64,000 bases of DNA from Janibacter sp. Soil728 (GCF_001428305.1 NZ_LMRZ01000004.1:281350-345349), one strand, 5' to 3'. Shown: positions 35,966 to 45,064, counted from the first letter of the stretch. Notes: generated from the sequence alone by a model not told the origin. Made by a program: numbers and translations.

Positions 35966-37852
35966 TCACACGAGGGTCTCGTCGACGAAGCACCATCGCC
36001 ACGCCTCGCCCGGCTCGAGCGAGCGCATGACCGGGTGGCCGGTCTCCTCGTGGTGCGCCGTGGCGTGCCCGTGCGAGGAGTCGCAGCAGCCCACGTGGCC
36101 GCACGAGAGGCAGACACGCAGGTGCAGCCAGGACAGACCCTCGGCGAGGCACTCCTCGCAACCCGCGGGCTGTCGTGGGACGACGCACTCGGGCAGCTCC
36201 CGCTGGTGCTCGCACTCGCCGGTGAGCCGGTCGGGTGCCTGCAGGGGCGCCTCTCGGATCGCCTCGGCCCGGGCACCGATCGACTCGATCGTCGACTCCT
36301 CGACGTCGAGTGCGGCGAGGACGTCGGCGAGGACCTGGTGGTCGACGACGCCGTGGTCGCGGATGCGCAGCAGCTCGGTGCGCTCCGCCTGCAGGACCGG
36401 CAGCCGGATGCGCCGGTAGGCATCGCTGGGTGACTCGGAGTCGGTGCCGCCCAGTCTTTCCCACACCCGGTTGACCCGCATGGTGGCCTGCTGGCGCAGT
36501 CGGTCGTCGACATCCGGGTCGACATCGTTCAGCTCGTCGAGACGGCGCAGCCCGGCGCTCACCGCAGCCTGGGTGACGGTCGCCTCCTGCAGGGCGTCCT
36601 CGCGGGGGTCGGGCCCGTGGACGCCGAGCGCTCGCGCCAGCACCGGCAGGGTGGTGCCCTGGATCAGCAGGGTCCCGATGGTGACCATCATCGCGATGAG
36701 CACGAGCGTGGGGCGGTGCGGGGTCTCCTGCGGGAGCAGGAGCGCGGCTGCCAGCGTGACGACTCCCCGCATGCCGGCCCAGCTGACGATCACGCCCTCG
36801 CCGAAGGGACTGAGCACGTCGCGCTCGCGGTGGGAGGTGAGGGAGCGCAGCCAGCGGAAGGGGAAGATCCACACGGGGCGCAGGACGAGGACGGTGGCCA
36901 GGACCGCGAGCCCGGCGAGCAGCGTGGCACTCAGACCGAGATCGGTGGCCTGCACGTCCTCGACCAGGCTGCTCAGCTGGAGCCCGATGACGAGGAAGAC
37001 CGCGTTCTCGAGGATGAACTGGATGCTCGCCCAGTTGGACCGCTCGGCCAGCCGCGACCGCGCGTTCTGCAGCACGGGGGAGCGGTGGCCGAGCAGCAGG
37101 CCGGTGGTCACCACGGCGAGGACCCCGGATGCGTGGAGCAGCTCGGCGGGCAGATAGGCGGCGAAGGGGGCGATGAAGCTGATCGTCGTGTCCGCCACCG
37201 GTGAGTTGGCGTGGAGACGCAGCACAGCGATGAGCTTGTAGGCGATGACGCCGATGACGACGCCACCGATCGCGGCCCGCAGGAAGTCGATCGTGACGGA
37301 CTGGACCGACACGTCGAGGATGCCGTGGCTGCCGTGACCCGCCGCGAGGCCTGCGACGGCCAGCGCAGTGCGCAGGGAGACCAGGGCCGTCGCGTCGTTG
37401 AGCAGGGACTCGCCCTCGAGCAGGGTGACTGCGCGGCGGGGCAGCCCGATGCTGCGGGCGACCGCGGTCGCCGCCACGGCATCGGGCGGGGCGACGATCG
37501 CGCCGAGGGCGAAGGCCAGCGCGAAGTTGATGGGGAGCAGGGCGCTCGCGACGACGGCGACGCCGAGGGCGGTGAAGAGCACGAGGGCGATCGACAGTCC
37601 GGCGATGGCCACGCGTTGTGCCTTGAGGTCGACGAGCGAGGTCGAGATGGCGGTGGCGTAGAGCAGCGGGGGCAGCAGCCCGATGAGCACGACCTCCGAC
37701 GAGAGGGTGACCTCGGGGAACCACGGGACGAAGGACGCGGCCGCGCCGGCGGCGAGGAGCAGCAATGGCGTGAGCAGGCCCAGCCGCGACGCGATCCCGT
37801 GCACGAGCAGGGAGGCGACCGCGATGGCCAGGAGGGTGAGGGCGAGGTCCAC
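35966..37852 (-). CDS. CPA1 Na+/H+ antiporter with C-terminal UBP-type zinc finger
   Basis: A 628-residue fusion. Residues 1-405 are a CPA1 antiporter with about 12 helices; GAIVAPPDAVAATA and the ESLLNDATALV segment hold the ion-binding residues. A cytosolic helical region follows (EDALQEATVTQAA and on). The last 65 residues form a zf-UBP finger: CEEC, LRVCLSCGHVGCCDSSHGHA and HHEETGHPV supply the Cys/His ligands. The domain binds ubiquitin tails in eukaryotes; its bacterial role is unknown. GTG 37852 is chosen because CACAAT lies 6 nt upstream and helix 1 then starts at the N-terminus; ATG 37888 and 37876 are alternatives. Confidence 0.87.
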   Translation of the reverse strand: MDLALTLLAIAVASLLVHGIASRLGLLTPLLLLAAGAAASFVPWFPEVTLSSEVVLIGLLPPLLYATAISTSLVDLKAQRVAIAGLSIALVLFTALGVAVVASALLPINFALAFALGAIVAPPDAVAATAVARSIGLPRRAVTLLEGESLLNDATALVSLRTALAVAGLAAGHGSHGILDVSVQSVTIDFLRAAIGGVVIGVIAYKLIAVLRLHANSPVADTTISFIAPFAAYLPAELLHASGVLAVVTTGLLLGHRSPVLQNARSRLAERSNWASIQFILENAVFLVIGLQLSSLVEDVQATDLGLSATLLAGLAVLATVLVLRPVWIFPFRWLRSLTSHRERDVLSPFGEGVIVSWAGMRGVVTLAAALLLPQETPHRPTLVLIAMMVTIGTLLIQGTTLPVLARALGVHGPDPREDALQEATVTQAAVSAGLRRLDELNDVDPDVDDRLRQQATMRVNRVWERLGGTDSESPSDAYRRIRLPVLQAERTELLRIRDHGVVDHQVLADVLAALDVEESTIESIGARAEAIREAPLQAPDRLTGECEHQRELPECVVPRQPAGCEECLAEGLSWLHLRVCLSCGHVGCCDSSHGHATAHHEETGHPVMRSLEPGEAWRWCFVDETLV

Positions 37853-37858
37853 GAGGTC

Positions 37859-37864
37859 ATTGTG
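37859..37864 (-). promoter_or_regulatory. antiporter -10 hexamer supporting the GTG start
   Basis: CACAAT on the minus strand, 6 nt before GTG 37852; the same hexamer and spacing occur before the SpoIID gene at 58.8 kb. Confidence 0.4.
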
Positions 37865-37922
37865 ATCCCTCGGCATCCGTCTCGGCATCCGTCACCCGGG
37901 AGGTGTGGCGCTCGGCCGGTGC

Positions 37923-37928
37923 CACGAT
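37923..37928 (+). promoter_or_regulatory. methyltransferase -10 hexamer
   Basis: CACGAT ends 6 nt before the ATG at 37935. Confidence 0.4.
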
Positions 37929-37934
37929 CGGCGG

Positions 37935-38732
37935 ATGACCCGCTATCTCCACGGCCACGCGGCACCCGTCGTCGCCGCGCACGCAGCCCGCACGGTCGAG
38001 AGCTCGGCGGCGTATCTCGCCGGCCACCTGGGGGAGGGGATGAGCATCCTCGACGTCGGCTGCGGGCCCGGCTCGATCACCCTCGACCTCGCTCGGCGCG
38101 TGGCCCCCGGCGAGGTCGTGGGCGTCGACTCATCACCGACGGTGATCGAGCACGCACGCGCCGCGGCGCTGGAGGCCGAAGACACGCGCACGCGCTTCGA
38201 GGCGGTGGACGCGATGAGGTTGCCCTTCGACGACGACAGCTTCGACGTCGTCCACGCCCACCAGGTGCTCCAGCACGTGCCCGACCCGGTGGGCCTGCTG
38301 CGGGAGATGGTCCGGGTCGCCCGGCCCGGTGGTCTCGTCGCCGCGCGGGACGCCGACTACGAGGCGATGACCTGGGCGCCCGCGCACCCCGGGCTCGACC
38401 GGTGGCTGGAGCTCTACCGGGCGGCGGCACGCGGCACGGGCGGCGAGCCGGACGCCGGGCGCCACCTGCTGCGCTGGGCGCACGAGGCCGGGCTGACCGA
38501 CGTCACCGCGACCGCCTCGGTGTGGTGCTTCGCCGACGACGAGGCGCGCGAGTGGTGGGGCGGGCAGTGGCAGCGGCGCGCCGTGGAGTCCGGCTTCCAC
38601 GACCAGGTCCTCGCCCAGGGCCTGGCCGACGACGGGGAGATCGCTCACCTCGTGGAGGTGTGGCGGAAGTGGACGGCGTCGCCGGACGGGTGGTTCGTCA
38701 TCGTGCACGGCGAGGTCCTCGCCCGCGTCTGA
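37935..38732 (+). CDS. class I SAM-dependent methyltransferase
   Basis: A 265-residue Methyltransf_11/UbiE-type enzyme. The SAM motif I is ILDVGCGPGSITLDLA (about 49-64), motif II VVGVDSSPTVIEHAR with the ribose-binding Asp, then VDAMRLPFDDDSFDVVHAHQ and EMVRVARPGGLVA. The C-terminal part contains a Trp-rich lid (EWWGGQWQRRA). The methyl acceptor is unknown; small molecules such as quinone precursors are usual for this class. It is divergent from the antiporter with 82 bp between starts. ATG 37935 begins MTRYLHGHA and is the family start. Confidence 0.85.
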   Translation: MTRYLHGHAAPVVAAHAARTVESSAAYLAGHLGEGMSILDVGCGPGSITLDLARRVAPGEVVGVDSSPTVIEHARAAALEAEDTRTRFEAVDAMRLPFDDDSFDVVHAHQVLQHVPDPVGLLREMVRVARPGGLVAARDADYEAMTWAPAHPGLDRWLELYRAAARGTGGEPDAGRHLLRWAHEAGLTDVTATASVWCFADDEAREWWGGQWQRRAVESGFHDQVLAQGLADDGEIAHLVEVWRKWTASPDGWFVIVHGEVLARV

Positions 38733-38793
38733 TGATCTTCGTCTGATACAAACAGCCGCAGCCTTGTCCCCCTTCGTCCCCCGGAGTGACCGC

Positions 38794-39342
38794 ATGACCC
38801 TCACCGCAGCCGCCGACGGCTCCGCACTCGGCAACCCCGGCCCCGCCGGCTGGGGCTGGTACATCGACGACGATCGGTGGGACCTGGGTGGTTGGGCGCA
38901 CGGCACCAACAACATGGGTGAGCTGACCGCGGTGCTCGACCTGCTCCAGCAGACGGCCCACCTCGACGAGGACCTGCACGTCATCTGCGACAGCAAGTAC
39001 GTCATCAACTCGATCACGTCCTGGATGCCGGGCTGGAAGGCCAAGGGCTGGCGCAAGAAGGACGGCAAGCCGGTCCTCAACCTCGAGATCATGCAGGCGC
39101 TCGACGCGGCGATGGCAGGGCGTCGGGTGACCTTCGAGTGGGTCAAGGGCCACGCGGGTCACCCGCTCAACGAGGAGGCCGACCGCCTCGCCACCACGGC
39201 CGCGGCCGCATGGTCGAAGGGGGTGGCCCCCGAGAGCGGGCCCGGCATCCCGGGCGCCCGGTCGGGTGACGCAGAGGCAGTCGTCGAGCACGCGGTCCAG
39301 CAGTCGGAGCAGGAGCCGAACGAGCCGCTGTCCCTCTTCTAG
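38794..39342 (+). CDS. rnhA: ribonuclease HI
   Basis: A 182-residue RNase HI that degrades RNA in RNA-DNA hybrids. The four-acid metal site is D8 (AADGSALGNPGPAGWG), E43 (NNMGELTA), D66 (CDSKYVIN) and D130 (NEEADRLA), with the basic handle-like WKAKGWRKKDGKPV at 81-94. The C-terminal 45 residues are a charged extension. CGGAG upstream of ATG 38794 is a ribosome-binding site; the alternative start at 38764 adds ten unconserved residues. The stop overlaps the stop of the convergent MOSC gene by 4 nt. Confidence 0.93.
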   Translation: MTLTAAADGSALGNPGPAGWGWYIDDDRWDLGGWAHGTNNMGELTAVLDLLQQTAHLDEDLHVICDSKYVINSITSWMPGWKAKGWRKKDGKPVLNLEIMQALDAAMAGRRVTFEWVKGHAGHPLNEEADRLATTAAAAWSKGVAPESGPGIPGARSGDAEAVVEHAVQQSEQEPNEPLSLF

Positions 39343-40010
39343 GAGCGGGAGGTGATCTGCTCCAGCTCCGCCTGGCGCTCGCCGGTCAGCGCGCCGGAGT
39401 CGAGTGCGGCCCGGGCGGCGTCACGGTCCCCGAACCAGGCGCGCAGGTAGGTCGGCACGGTCAGGCCCGATCCTGAGGGCGTCACGGTGATGGTGTCCTC
39501 GGGCCGGATCTCGCCCGGCTCGACGACCTGCAGGTAGGCGCCGCTGCGGCCGTGCGCGGCAAACCGCTTGACCCAGCCACGCTCGCCCATGCGCTCGCCG
39601 AAGGTTGCGCAGGGCACGCGCGGGCCGCGCACCTCCAGGAGGGCCGAGCCCACCCGCCACCGGTCGCCGACCTCGGCGGCATCCACGTCGAGCCCGTGGG
39701 TCGTGAGGTTCTCGCCGAACATCCCGTGCGGCAGGTCGCGCCCGAGCTCTCGCTCCCAGACGTCGAGCTCCTCGCGGGCGAAGGCGTATACCGCCTGGTC
39801 CGAGCCTCCGTGGTGCCGGCCGTCCCCGACGTGGTCGCCGCCGACACCGGACACACCCGCGCCGTCGACGACGCGCTTGGGGCCGGGGTCGCTCACGCGG
39901 ATCACATCGACGGGCTGCTTGCCGATACCCGTGGAGCGACCCTTGGGGATGCGCTGCACCATCGGTCGCCCGATGTTGACGGACAGGACGTGGGGGAGGT
40001 CGATGGGCAC
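39339..40010 (-). CDS. MOSC-domain protein (YiiM-like)
   Basis: A 223-residue MOSC protein. The core includes VVDGAGVSGVGGDHVGD, the segment DLPHGMFGENLTTHGLD, and RGPRVPCATFGERM with the conserved cysteine that would contact the molybdenum cofactor sulfur, followed by the YiiM 3-alpha tail (DRDAARAALDSGALTGERQ). It may act as a molybdenum-cofactor-dependent reductase of N-hydroxylated compounds, as YiiM does. GTG 40010 has TAACCT 6 nt upstream. Confidence 0.88.
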   Translation of the reverse strand: MPIDLPHVLSVNIGRPMVQRIPKGRSTGIGKQPVDVIRVSDPGPKRVVDGAGVSGVGGDHVGDGRHHGGSDQAVYAFAREELDVWERELGRDLPHGMFGENLTTHGLDVDAAEVGDRWRVGSALLEVRGPRVPCATFGERMGERGWVKRFAAHGRSGAYLQVVEPGEIRPEDTITVTPSGSGLTVPTYLRAWFGDRDAARAALDSGALTGERQAELEQITSRS

Positions 40011-40211
40011 CAGCAGAGGTTACGTCGCTCCCTTCGGCACGTCCGTCGTCGCCCACCACACGCCCGCCGCCGGGTCAAACGACAGGGCGCGTGCCGAGAC
40101 GCGCGAGGTGTCGTTGAACCGGGTGTCCACATCCGTCGGGTACCGACCCGGTCGCTCCACAGACGTCTCCGGGTGCTGTAACGGTGATCGTCGCTACCCG
40201 ATCGTCGACCC
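40011..40211. promoter_or_regulatory. divergent control region, MOSC / DUF559 gene
   Basis: TAACCT on the minus strand (40022-40017) is a leaderless -10 for MOSC. GATCGT (40200-40205) is 6 nt before the ATG at 40212. GCGCGT (40087-40092) and ACGCGC (40099-40104), and GTCGG/CCGAC around 40135-40147, are short dyads. I see no gene in these 201 bp. Confidence 0.4.
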
Positions 40212-41141
40212 ATGCTCAGATCCTCGACCCTGGCGAAGGTCGCGCGCGCCGAGACGGTGGCCGCAGACTTCGGTGGCGTGCTCAGTCGTCGCCAGCTGAC
40301 GGACCTCGGTCTGCACCGCGACGTTGTGGCCAGATTGGTGCGCGATCACCGATGGGCACTCAGCGGTACCCGGTCCGTCGCCACACATTGCGGTCAGCTC
40401 GAGCCCTCAGGGCTGCGCTGGAGGGCCGTTCACGAGGTGGGCGGCGACGCGCTGGTCGATGGGGTGAGCTCGTTGACCGCGGCGGGACTCACCGGGATCG
40501 GCGACGACGTCGTCCACGTCTCGGTGCACATGAGCATGCGGTCACCCGTCATCGCCGGCGTGCGGGTCCACAAGGTGTCCAGACGACTGACGGGCGAGGG
40601 CATGCCGGCCGGCGTGCCCAGGACTCGACCGTCGCTGGCCGCCCTCCGAGCGGCCCAGTGGGCGGTGTCGGACCGACAGGCGGCGCTCTTCCTTGTCGCG
40701 CCCGTGCAGCAGCGCGTCGTCACAGCGGACCAGCTGCGGGAGACGCACGCGTGGTACATCGGTCGACGGCGCCGGGCCCTGGTCGGGCAGCTCATCGAGG
40801 ACATCGCCGACGGGGCGCAGTCGCTCGGGGAGCTGGACCTGGCCGCGATGTGTCGCACCCGCGGCCTGCCAGTCCCCGAGCGGCAGGTCGTCGTGCAGGG
40901 CAAGGACGGGCGCTTCTACCTGGATGTCCGGTGGGCCGCCGGCCTGGTCGTCGAGGTCGACGGGTCGCAGCACCTGCAGGGAGTGGCTCCCGTTGACGAC
41001 ATGCTTCGTCACAACGAGGTGGCCATGCGCGGTGACCTGGTCCTGCGCGTCCCGCTCATCGGGCTGCGGCTGGAGGCCGACGCCTTCCTCGACCAGATCG
41101 CGCAGGCACTCCGACTGCTTGCCCTGCGACAGGCAAGCTGA
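40212..41141 (+). CDS. DUF559-like (Vsr-fold) protein with N-terminal AbiEi-type helix domain
   Basis: A 309-residue cytosolic protein common in high-GC actinobacteria. The N-terminus (VAADFGGVLSRRQLTDLG, then VVARLVRDHRWALSGTRSVA) is the AbiEi-like winged helix. The C-terminal region YLDVRWAAGLVVEVDGSQHL resembles the D-xD/ExD core of restriction-endonuclease-like DUF559 proteins, with D922-type acidic residues in DVRW and EVDGSQ. No toxin or restriction partner is adjacent, so defence involvement is unproven. GATCGT lies 6 nt before the ATG. A strong hairpin follows the stop. Confidence 0.65.
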   Translation: MLRSSTLAKVARAETVAADFGGVLSRRQLTDLGLHRDVVARLVRDHRWALSGTRSVATHCGQLEPSGLRWRAVHEVGGDALVDGVSSLTAAGLTGIGDDVVHVSVHMSMRSPVIAGVRVHKVSRRLTGEGMPAGVPRTRPSLAALRAAQWAVSDRQAALFLVAPVQQRVVTADQLRETHAWYIGRRRRALVGQLIEDIADGAQSLGELDLAAMCRTRGLPVPERQVVVQGKDGRFYLDVRWAAGLVVEVDGSQHLQGVAPVDDMLRHNEVAMRGDLVLRVPLIGLRLEADAFLDQIAQALRLLALRQAS

Positions 41142-41159
41142 CCCTTCGTCGGGACAAAA

Positions 41160-41191
41160 GACAACCCGCGTGCTCGAGCACGCGGGCTGTC
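41160..41191. terminator. bidirectional palindrome terminator
   Basis: CCCGCGTGCTC (41165-41175) and GAGCACGCGGG (41176-41186) form a 22-bp perfect palindrome, extended by GACA/TGTC. It lies between the convergent DUF559 and accE genes. Confidence 0.7.
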
Positions 41192-41210
41192 TGTGAACGA
41201 GTGGTCCAGG

Positions 41211-41468
41211 TCAGCGCGGGAGGCCGGAGGCCACCCAGCCGCCGCGCGACGGGTGGACCGCATGGCGCACCAGCCGCTCGGGGGAGGCCCAGCGCGAAGG
41301 GGGGCCCGCCGGAACCTCCTCCTCGCCACCGCCCAGTCCGGACAGGACCGCGACGAGCGCGGCGACCTGCTCCGGTGAGGCGTCACCGAGGACCTCGATG
41401 CGCGGACCTGCAGGAGCCTGCGGCTGCTCGGCGTCTGCGTCGGGGGTCTGCTCGGGTGCGGTGCTCAC
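41211..41468 (-). CDS. accE: acyl-CoA carboxylase epsilon subunit
   Basis: An 85-residue protein too small to stand out. After a Pro/Ala/Asp-rich N-terminus, residues 25-48 read [20 protein letters not shown] and more, the epsilon-chain motif, and the end contains [11 protein letters not shown] and [11 protein letters not shown], typical of AccE/PccE. It stabilises the alpha-beta complex of actinobacterial propionyl/acetyl-CoA carboxylases. GTG 41468 overlaps the accD stop as GTGA, so it is translationally coupled to the beta chain. The antisense hairpin 20 bp further on probably terminates the unit. Confidence 0.88.
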   Translation of the reverse strand: MSTAPEQTPDADAEQPQAPAGPRIEVLGDASPEQVAALVAVLSGLGGGEEEVPAGPPSRWASPERLVRHAVHPSRGGWVASGLPR

Positions 41469-43105
41469 AGCGGGATGTTCCCGTGCTTCTTGGGCGGCAG
41501 CGTCTCGCGCTTGGTGCGCAGGGCCCGCAGTGCCTTGGACACATTCATCCGCGTGTTGCTCGGCGAGATGACGGTGTCGATGTAGCCGCGCTCGGCCGCG
41601 ACGTACGGGTTGGCCAAGGCGTCCTCGTAGGCGCTGATGAACTCCTGGCGCGCGGCATCGACGTCGCGACCCTCGGACTCCGCGGCAGCCAGCTGCTTGC
41701 GGTAGAGGATGTTGACGGCACCCTGGGCGCCCATGACCGCGATCTGGGCCGTGGGCCAGGCGAGATTGATGTCGGCACCGAGGTGCTTGGAGCCCATGAC
41801 GTCGTACGCGCCGCCGTAGGCCTTGCGGGTGATGACCGTGACGAGGGGGACCGTCGCCTCTGCGTAGGCGTAGATGAGCTTGGCGCCGCGGCGGATGATG
41901 CCGTTCCACTCCTGGTCGGTCCCGGGCAGGAAGCCGGGGACGTCGACGAGGGTGAGGACCGGGACGTTGAAGGCATCGCAGGTGCGCACGAAGCGGGCGG
42001 CCTTCTCCGAGGCCTCGATGTCGAGTGTCCCGGCGAACTGCATCGGGTTGTTGGCCACGATGCCGATCGACTGGCCCTCGACGCGGGCGAAACCGCAGAT
42101 GATGTTGGGCGCGAAGAGCGGGTGCACCTCGAGGAAGTCACCGTCGTCGACGATGGTCTCGATGACGGCCTTCATGTCGTAGGGCATGTTGGCCGAGTCG
42201 GGGATGATCGTGTCGAGCGCCAGGTCGGTGTCGTTCACCGCCAGGTCGAGCTCGCCGCCGAAGACGGGCGCGGTCTCGAGGTTGTTGCTCGGCAGGTACG
42301 ACAGGAGCGCCTTGACGTAGTCGATGGCGTCTTCTTCGTCGGTGCCCATGTAGTGCGCGACACCGGACTTGGTGTTGTGCGTGCGCGCCCCACCGAGCTC
42401 CTCGAACTCGACGTCCTCGCCGGTGACGGTCTTGATGACGTCGGGACCGGTGATGAACATGTGCGAGGTCTGGTCGACCATCACGGTGAAGTCGGTGACG
42501 GCGGGGGAGTAGACCGCGCCGCCGGCGCAGGGGCCCAGGATGAGCGAGATCTGCGGGATGACACCCGATGCGTGGACATTGCGCTTGAAGATCTCGCCGT
42601 AGAGGCCGAGCGAGACGACGCCCTCCTGGATGCGCGCGCCGCCGGAGTCGTTGAGGCCCACGACCGGGCAGCCGATCTTCATGGCGAAGTCCATGACCTT
42701 GGTGATCTTCTCGCCGAAGACCTCTCCGAGCGACCCACCGAAGACCGTGAAGTCCTGGGCGAAGATCGCGACCTGACGGCCATCGACCGTGCCGTAGCCG
42801 GTGACGACGCCGTCGCCGTAGGGACGGTTGGCCTCCTGACCGAAGGCGGTCGAGCGGTGGCGCGCGTACTTGTCCATCTCGACGAAGCTGTCGTCGTCGA
42901 GGAGGAGGGCGATGCGCTCACGTGCGGTCTTCTTGCCGCGTGCGTGCTGCTTCTCGATGGCGCGATCTGATCCGGCATTGGCCACCTCGGCCACACGACG
43001 CTTGAGATCGGCGAGCTTGCCGGCCGTGGTGTGGATGTCGATGTCAGCGGGGACGTCGGTGCCACCGATCGCCTGAGCGTCTGTGGTCTCGGTGCTCTGG
43101 GACAT
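41465..43105 (-). CDS. acyl-CoA carboxylase beta chain (propionyl-type)
   Basis: A 546-residue carboxyltransferase, AccD5/PccB-like. [20 protein letters not shown] is the acyl-CoA site; the oxyanion holes are [19 protein letters not shown] and [39 protein letters not shown] is typical of propionyl/acetyl-CoA enzymes. It forms the holoenzyme with accE, the biotinylated alpha chain encoded at 18.1-19.9 kb, and the biotin ligase divergently encoded next door. It probably makes methylmalonyl-CoA or malonyl-CoA. TAGGCT lies 7 nt before the ATG, overlapping the birA promoter. Confidence 0.94.
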   Translation of the reverse strand: MSQSTETTDAQAIGGTDVPADIDIHTTAGKLADLKRRVAEVANAGSDRAIEKQHARGKKTARERIALLLDDDSFVEMDKYARHRSTAFGQEANRPYGDGVVTGYGTVDGRQVAIFAQDFTVFGGSLGEVFGEKITKVMDFAMKIGCPVVGLNDSGGARIQEGVVSLGLYGEIFKRNVHASGVIPQISLILGPCAGGAVYSPAVTDFTVMVDQTSHMFITGPDVIKTVTGEDVEFEELGGARTHNTKSGVAHYMGTDEEDAIDYVKALLSYLPSNNLETAPVFGGELDLAVNDTDLALDTIIPDSANMPYDMKAVIETIVDDGDFLEVHPLFAPNIICGFARVEGQSIGIVANNPMQFAGTLDIEASEKAARFVRTCDAFNVPVLTLVDVPGFLPGTDQEWNGIIRRGAKLIYAYAEATVPLVTVITRKAYGGAYDVMGSKHLGADINLAWPTAQIAVMGAQGAVNILYRKQLAAAESEGRDVDAARQEFISAYEDALANPYVAAERGYIDTVISPSNTRMNVSKALRALRTKRETLPPKKHGNIPL

Positions 43106-43112
43106 GATCGGC

Positions 43113-43122
43113 AGCCTAGCCT
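43113..43122. promoter_or_regulatory. overlapping divergent -10 boxes, accD / birA
   Basis: The ten bases AGCCTAGCCT contain TAGGCT on the minus strand (43118-43113; 7 nt before accD ATG) and TAGCCT on the plus strand (43117-43122; 7 nt before birA ATG). They share the TA at 43117-43118, so both cannot be occupied at once. Confidence 0.55.
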
Positions 43123-43129
43123 TGCCGGC

Positions 43130-43918
43130 ATGCCCACCTTGATCGACGTCCAGCGTCTGACCACACAGTTGCCGATGTCACAAGGGTGGGGTGAGGTCGT
43201 CCACCTCGACGTCACGGGTTCGACCAATGCTGAGGCGGCCGATCGCGCCCGGCCGTGGTCCCCGGTGCTGGCGGAGCTGCAGACCGCGGGGCGAGGGCGC
43301 CTCGGGAGGGCGTGGCAGGAGGTGCCGAGCGCGGGCCTGGCCGTGTCCGTGCTCGTCCCTGTCCCCCCGAACCCGGGGTGGCTGCCCCTGGCCGCCGGGT
43401 TGGCCGTACGCACCGCGCTGTCCGACACGGGAGTCGCGGTCGGGCTGAAGTGGCCCAACGACGTGCTCGCCACCGAGGACGACGACCGCAAGCTCTGCGG
43501 GATCCTCTGCCAGATGGTGCCCGACGCCTCAGGCGTGGTCGTCGGCATCGGGATCAACGTCCACCACGACCGGGACCAGCTGCCGTTCCCGTCGGCCACC
43601 TCCCTTCGCCTCGTCGGTGCCGAGGTCGACCGCACGGACCTCGCCGCGGCCGTGCTGCGCCAGCTGCGGGCCCTGCACGAGGACCTCATGGCCGGCGGCA
43701 ATCGGGCGAAGGGGGTCCACGCGGCCTATCGCGCCGCCTGCACCACCATCGGCCGAGAGGTCGACGTGCACCGACCCGATGGCTCGGTGCAGCAGGTGCG
43801 TGCCACGGCGGTCGATGACGAGGGCTGCCTCGTCGTCCGTGGCGCCGGGGGCTCGGCTACCGTGGCCGCTGGTGACGTCCAGCACATCCGTCCAGCGGGA
43901 GTGCCGCCGCGCCCCTGA
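43130..43918 (+). CDS. birA: biotin--acyl-CoA-carboxylase ligase
   Basis: A 262-residue biotin protein ligase without the N-terminal DNA-binding domain of E. coli BirA, so it should not act as a repressor. Motifs: [10 protein letters not shown], the adenylate loop [19 protein letters not shown] with the catalytic Lys, [17 protein letters not shown], and the C-terminal SH3-like domain ([12 protein letters not shown]). It biotinylates the alpha chain at 18.1-19.9 kb. ATG 43130 is supported by TAGCCT 7 nt upstream; only 24 bp separate its start from the divergent accD start. Confidence 0.93.
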   Translation: MPTLIDVQRLTTQLPMSQGWGEVVHLDVTGSTNAEAADRARPWSPVLAELQTAGRGRLGRAWQEVPSAGLAVSVLVPVPPNPGWLPLAAGLAVRTALSDTGVAVGLKWPNDVLATEDDDRKLCGILCQMVPDASGVVVGIGINVHHDRDQLPFPSATSLRLVGAEVDRTDLAAAVLRQLRALHEDLMAGGNRAKGVHAAYRAACTTIGREVDVHRPDGSVQQVRATAVDDEGCLVVRGAGGSATVAAGDVQHIRPAGVPPRP

Positions 43919-43967
43919 CGGGAGCCTGCCCTTCCCGCCCTGCCCGTCCGACTCGTGGAGGTGCCGT

Positions 43968-45041
43968 TTGTCCTACGACGCAGCCCCCGAGCGCCCTGAC
44001 GACGAGCCGCGGCCCGTGCCCACCGACAAGGAGGCCGACCTCGAGTCCTTCGAGCGCGCGCTCCTGGGACGACCGGCCTCGATGGGACGACGAGAGGTCT
44101 CTCGCGGTGCGGGAGTCTCCATCCGCTCGGCCCGCAAGTTCTGGCACGCCATGGGCTTCCCCGTCGTCCTCGAGGGCGACACCATGTTCACCGAGGCCGA
44201 TCTCGCTGCGCTGAGCAGCGTCGCCTCGATGGTCCGCGAGGAGGGGCTCCCCGAGGACTTCGCCCTGTCCATGACCCGGGCCATCGCCCGCACCATGGAC
44301 CGCCTCGCCGCCTGGCAGGTGCAGCTCGTCAGCGAAGAGATCGGCCGCCAGCGCCACGGCGACGTCCCGGACGAGATGGCCGAGGGTGACTCCGCCGCAG
44401 CCGCTGCCTGGCTGACCTCTCTCACCGACGAGCTGGAGCCGCTCGTCGTCTATGTGTGGCGGCGTCAGCTCACCGCCTCCGTCCAGCGCATGCTCACCGT
44501 CGAGGACGACAGCACCCGAGCCTCCACCATCGGCTTCGCCGACCTCGTCAACTTCACCTCTGTCGTGCGCCGGCTCGCGGAGAGCGACCTCGCTCGGATG
44601 GTCCAGCGCTTCGAGGACCTGTGCACCGATGTGGTGACCGCTCACGGCGGTCGGGTGGTCAAGACCGTCGGTGACGAGGTGCTCTTCCAGACCTTCGAGG
44701 TCGCGCCGGCCGCGGCGATCGCGCTCGACCTCGTCGAAGCCATGAGCGAGGACGACCTGCTGCCCTCGGCCCGCGTCGGCATGGCGCACGGCCCGGTCGT
44801 GCGTCGCCTCGGGGATGTCTTCGGCACGACCGTCAACCGCGCCAGTCGCCTGACCGCGGTCGCCCCACCCGGAGGCGTCTTCGTCGACGACGCACTCGCC
44901 CGTCTGCTCGAACCCCTGAGCGGCTTCTCCACCCTGCCCACCCGACCCCGAGCCCTGCGGGGCATCGGCGAGGTCGTCCCGAGTCGCCTCGTGCGGGTGA
45001 CCGGTGTGCGTCGATCTCGTGATGTCACCGCGCATGTCTGA
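43968..45041 (+). CDS. class III adenylate/guanylate cyclase
   Basis: A 357-residue soluble cyclase. Residues about 185-340 are the class III catalytic domain: first metal Asp D192 in GFADLVNFT, second D236 in VKTVGDEVLF, and the transition-state segment GTTVNRASRL with the conserved Asn/Arg. The N-terminal 180 residues form a helical regulatory domain (VSRGAGVSIRSARKFWHAMG onward), the arrangement of the pH-sensing M. tuberculosis cyclase Rv1264. TTG 43968 is taken as start because GGAGG (43957-43961) lies 6 nt before it and no ATG/GTG lies in frame nearby. The signal sensed is unknown. Confidence 0.9.
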   Translation: MSYDAAPERPDDEPRPVPTDKEADLESFERALLGRPASMGRREVSRGAGVSIRSARKFWHAMGFPVVLEGDTMFTEADLAALSSVASMVREEGLPEDFALSMTRAIARTMDRLAAWQVQLVSEEIGRQRHGDVPDEMAEGDSAAAAAWLTSLTDELEPLVVYVWRRQLTASVQRMLTVEDDSTRASTIGFADLVNFTSVVRRLAESDLARMVQRFEDLCTDVVTAHGGRVVKTVGDEVLFQTFEVAPAAAIALDLVEAMSEDDLLPSARVGMAHGPVVRRLGDVFGTTVNRASRLTAVAPPGGVFVDDALARLLEPLSGFSTLPTRPRALRGIGEVVPSRLVRVTGVRRSRDVTAHV

Positions 45042-45052
45042 GGAACTCTTCC

Positions 45053-45058
45053 TATGAT
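45053..45058 (+). promoter_or_regulatory. second response regulator -10 hexamer, leaderless
   Basis: TATGAT ends 6 nt before the ATG at 45065; the best -10 match in the window. Confidence 0.6.
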
Positions 45059-45064
45059 CCGACC

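Noticed and set aside
40212..41141. AbiE-type toxin-antitoxin module
   Set aside because: The AbiEi-like N-terminus is present but there is no AbiEii nucleotidyltransferase gene on either side.
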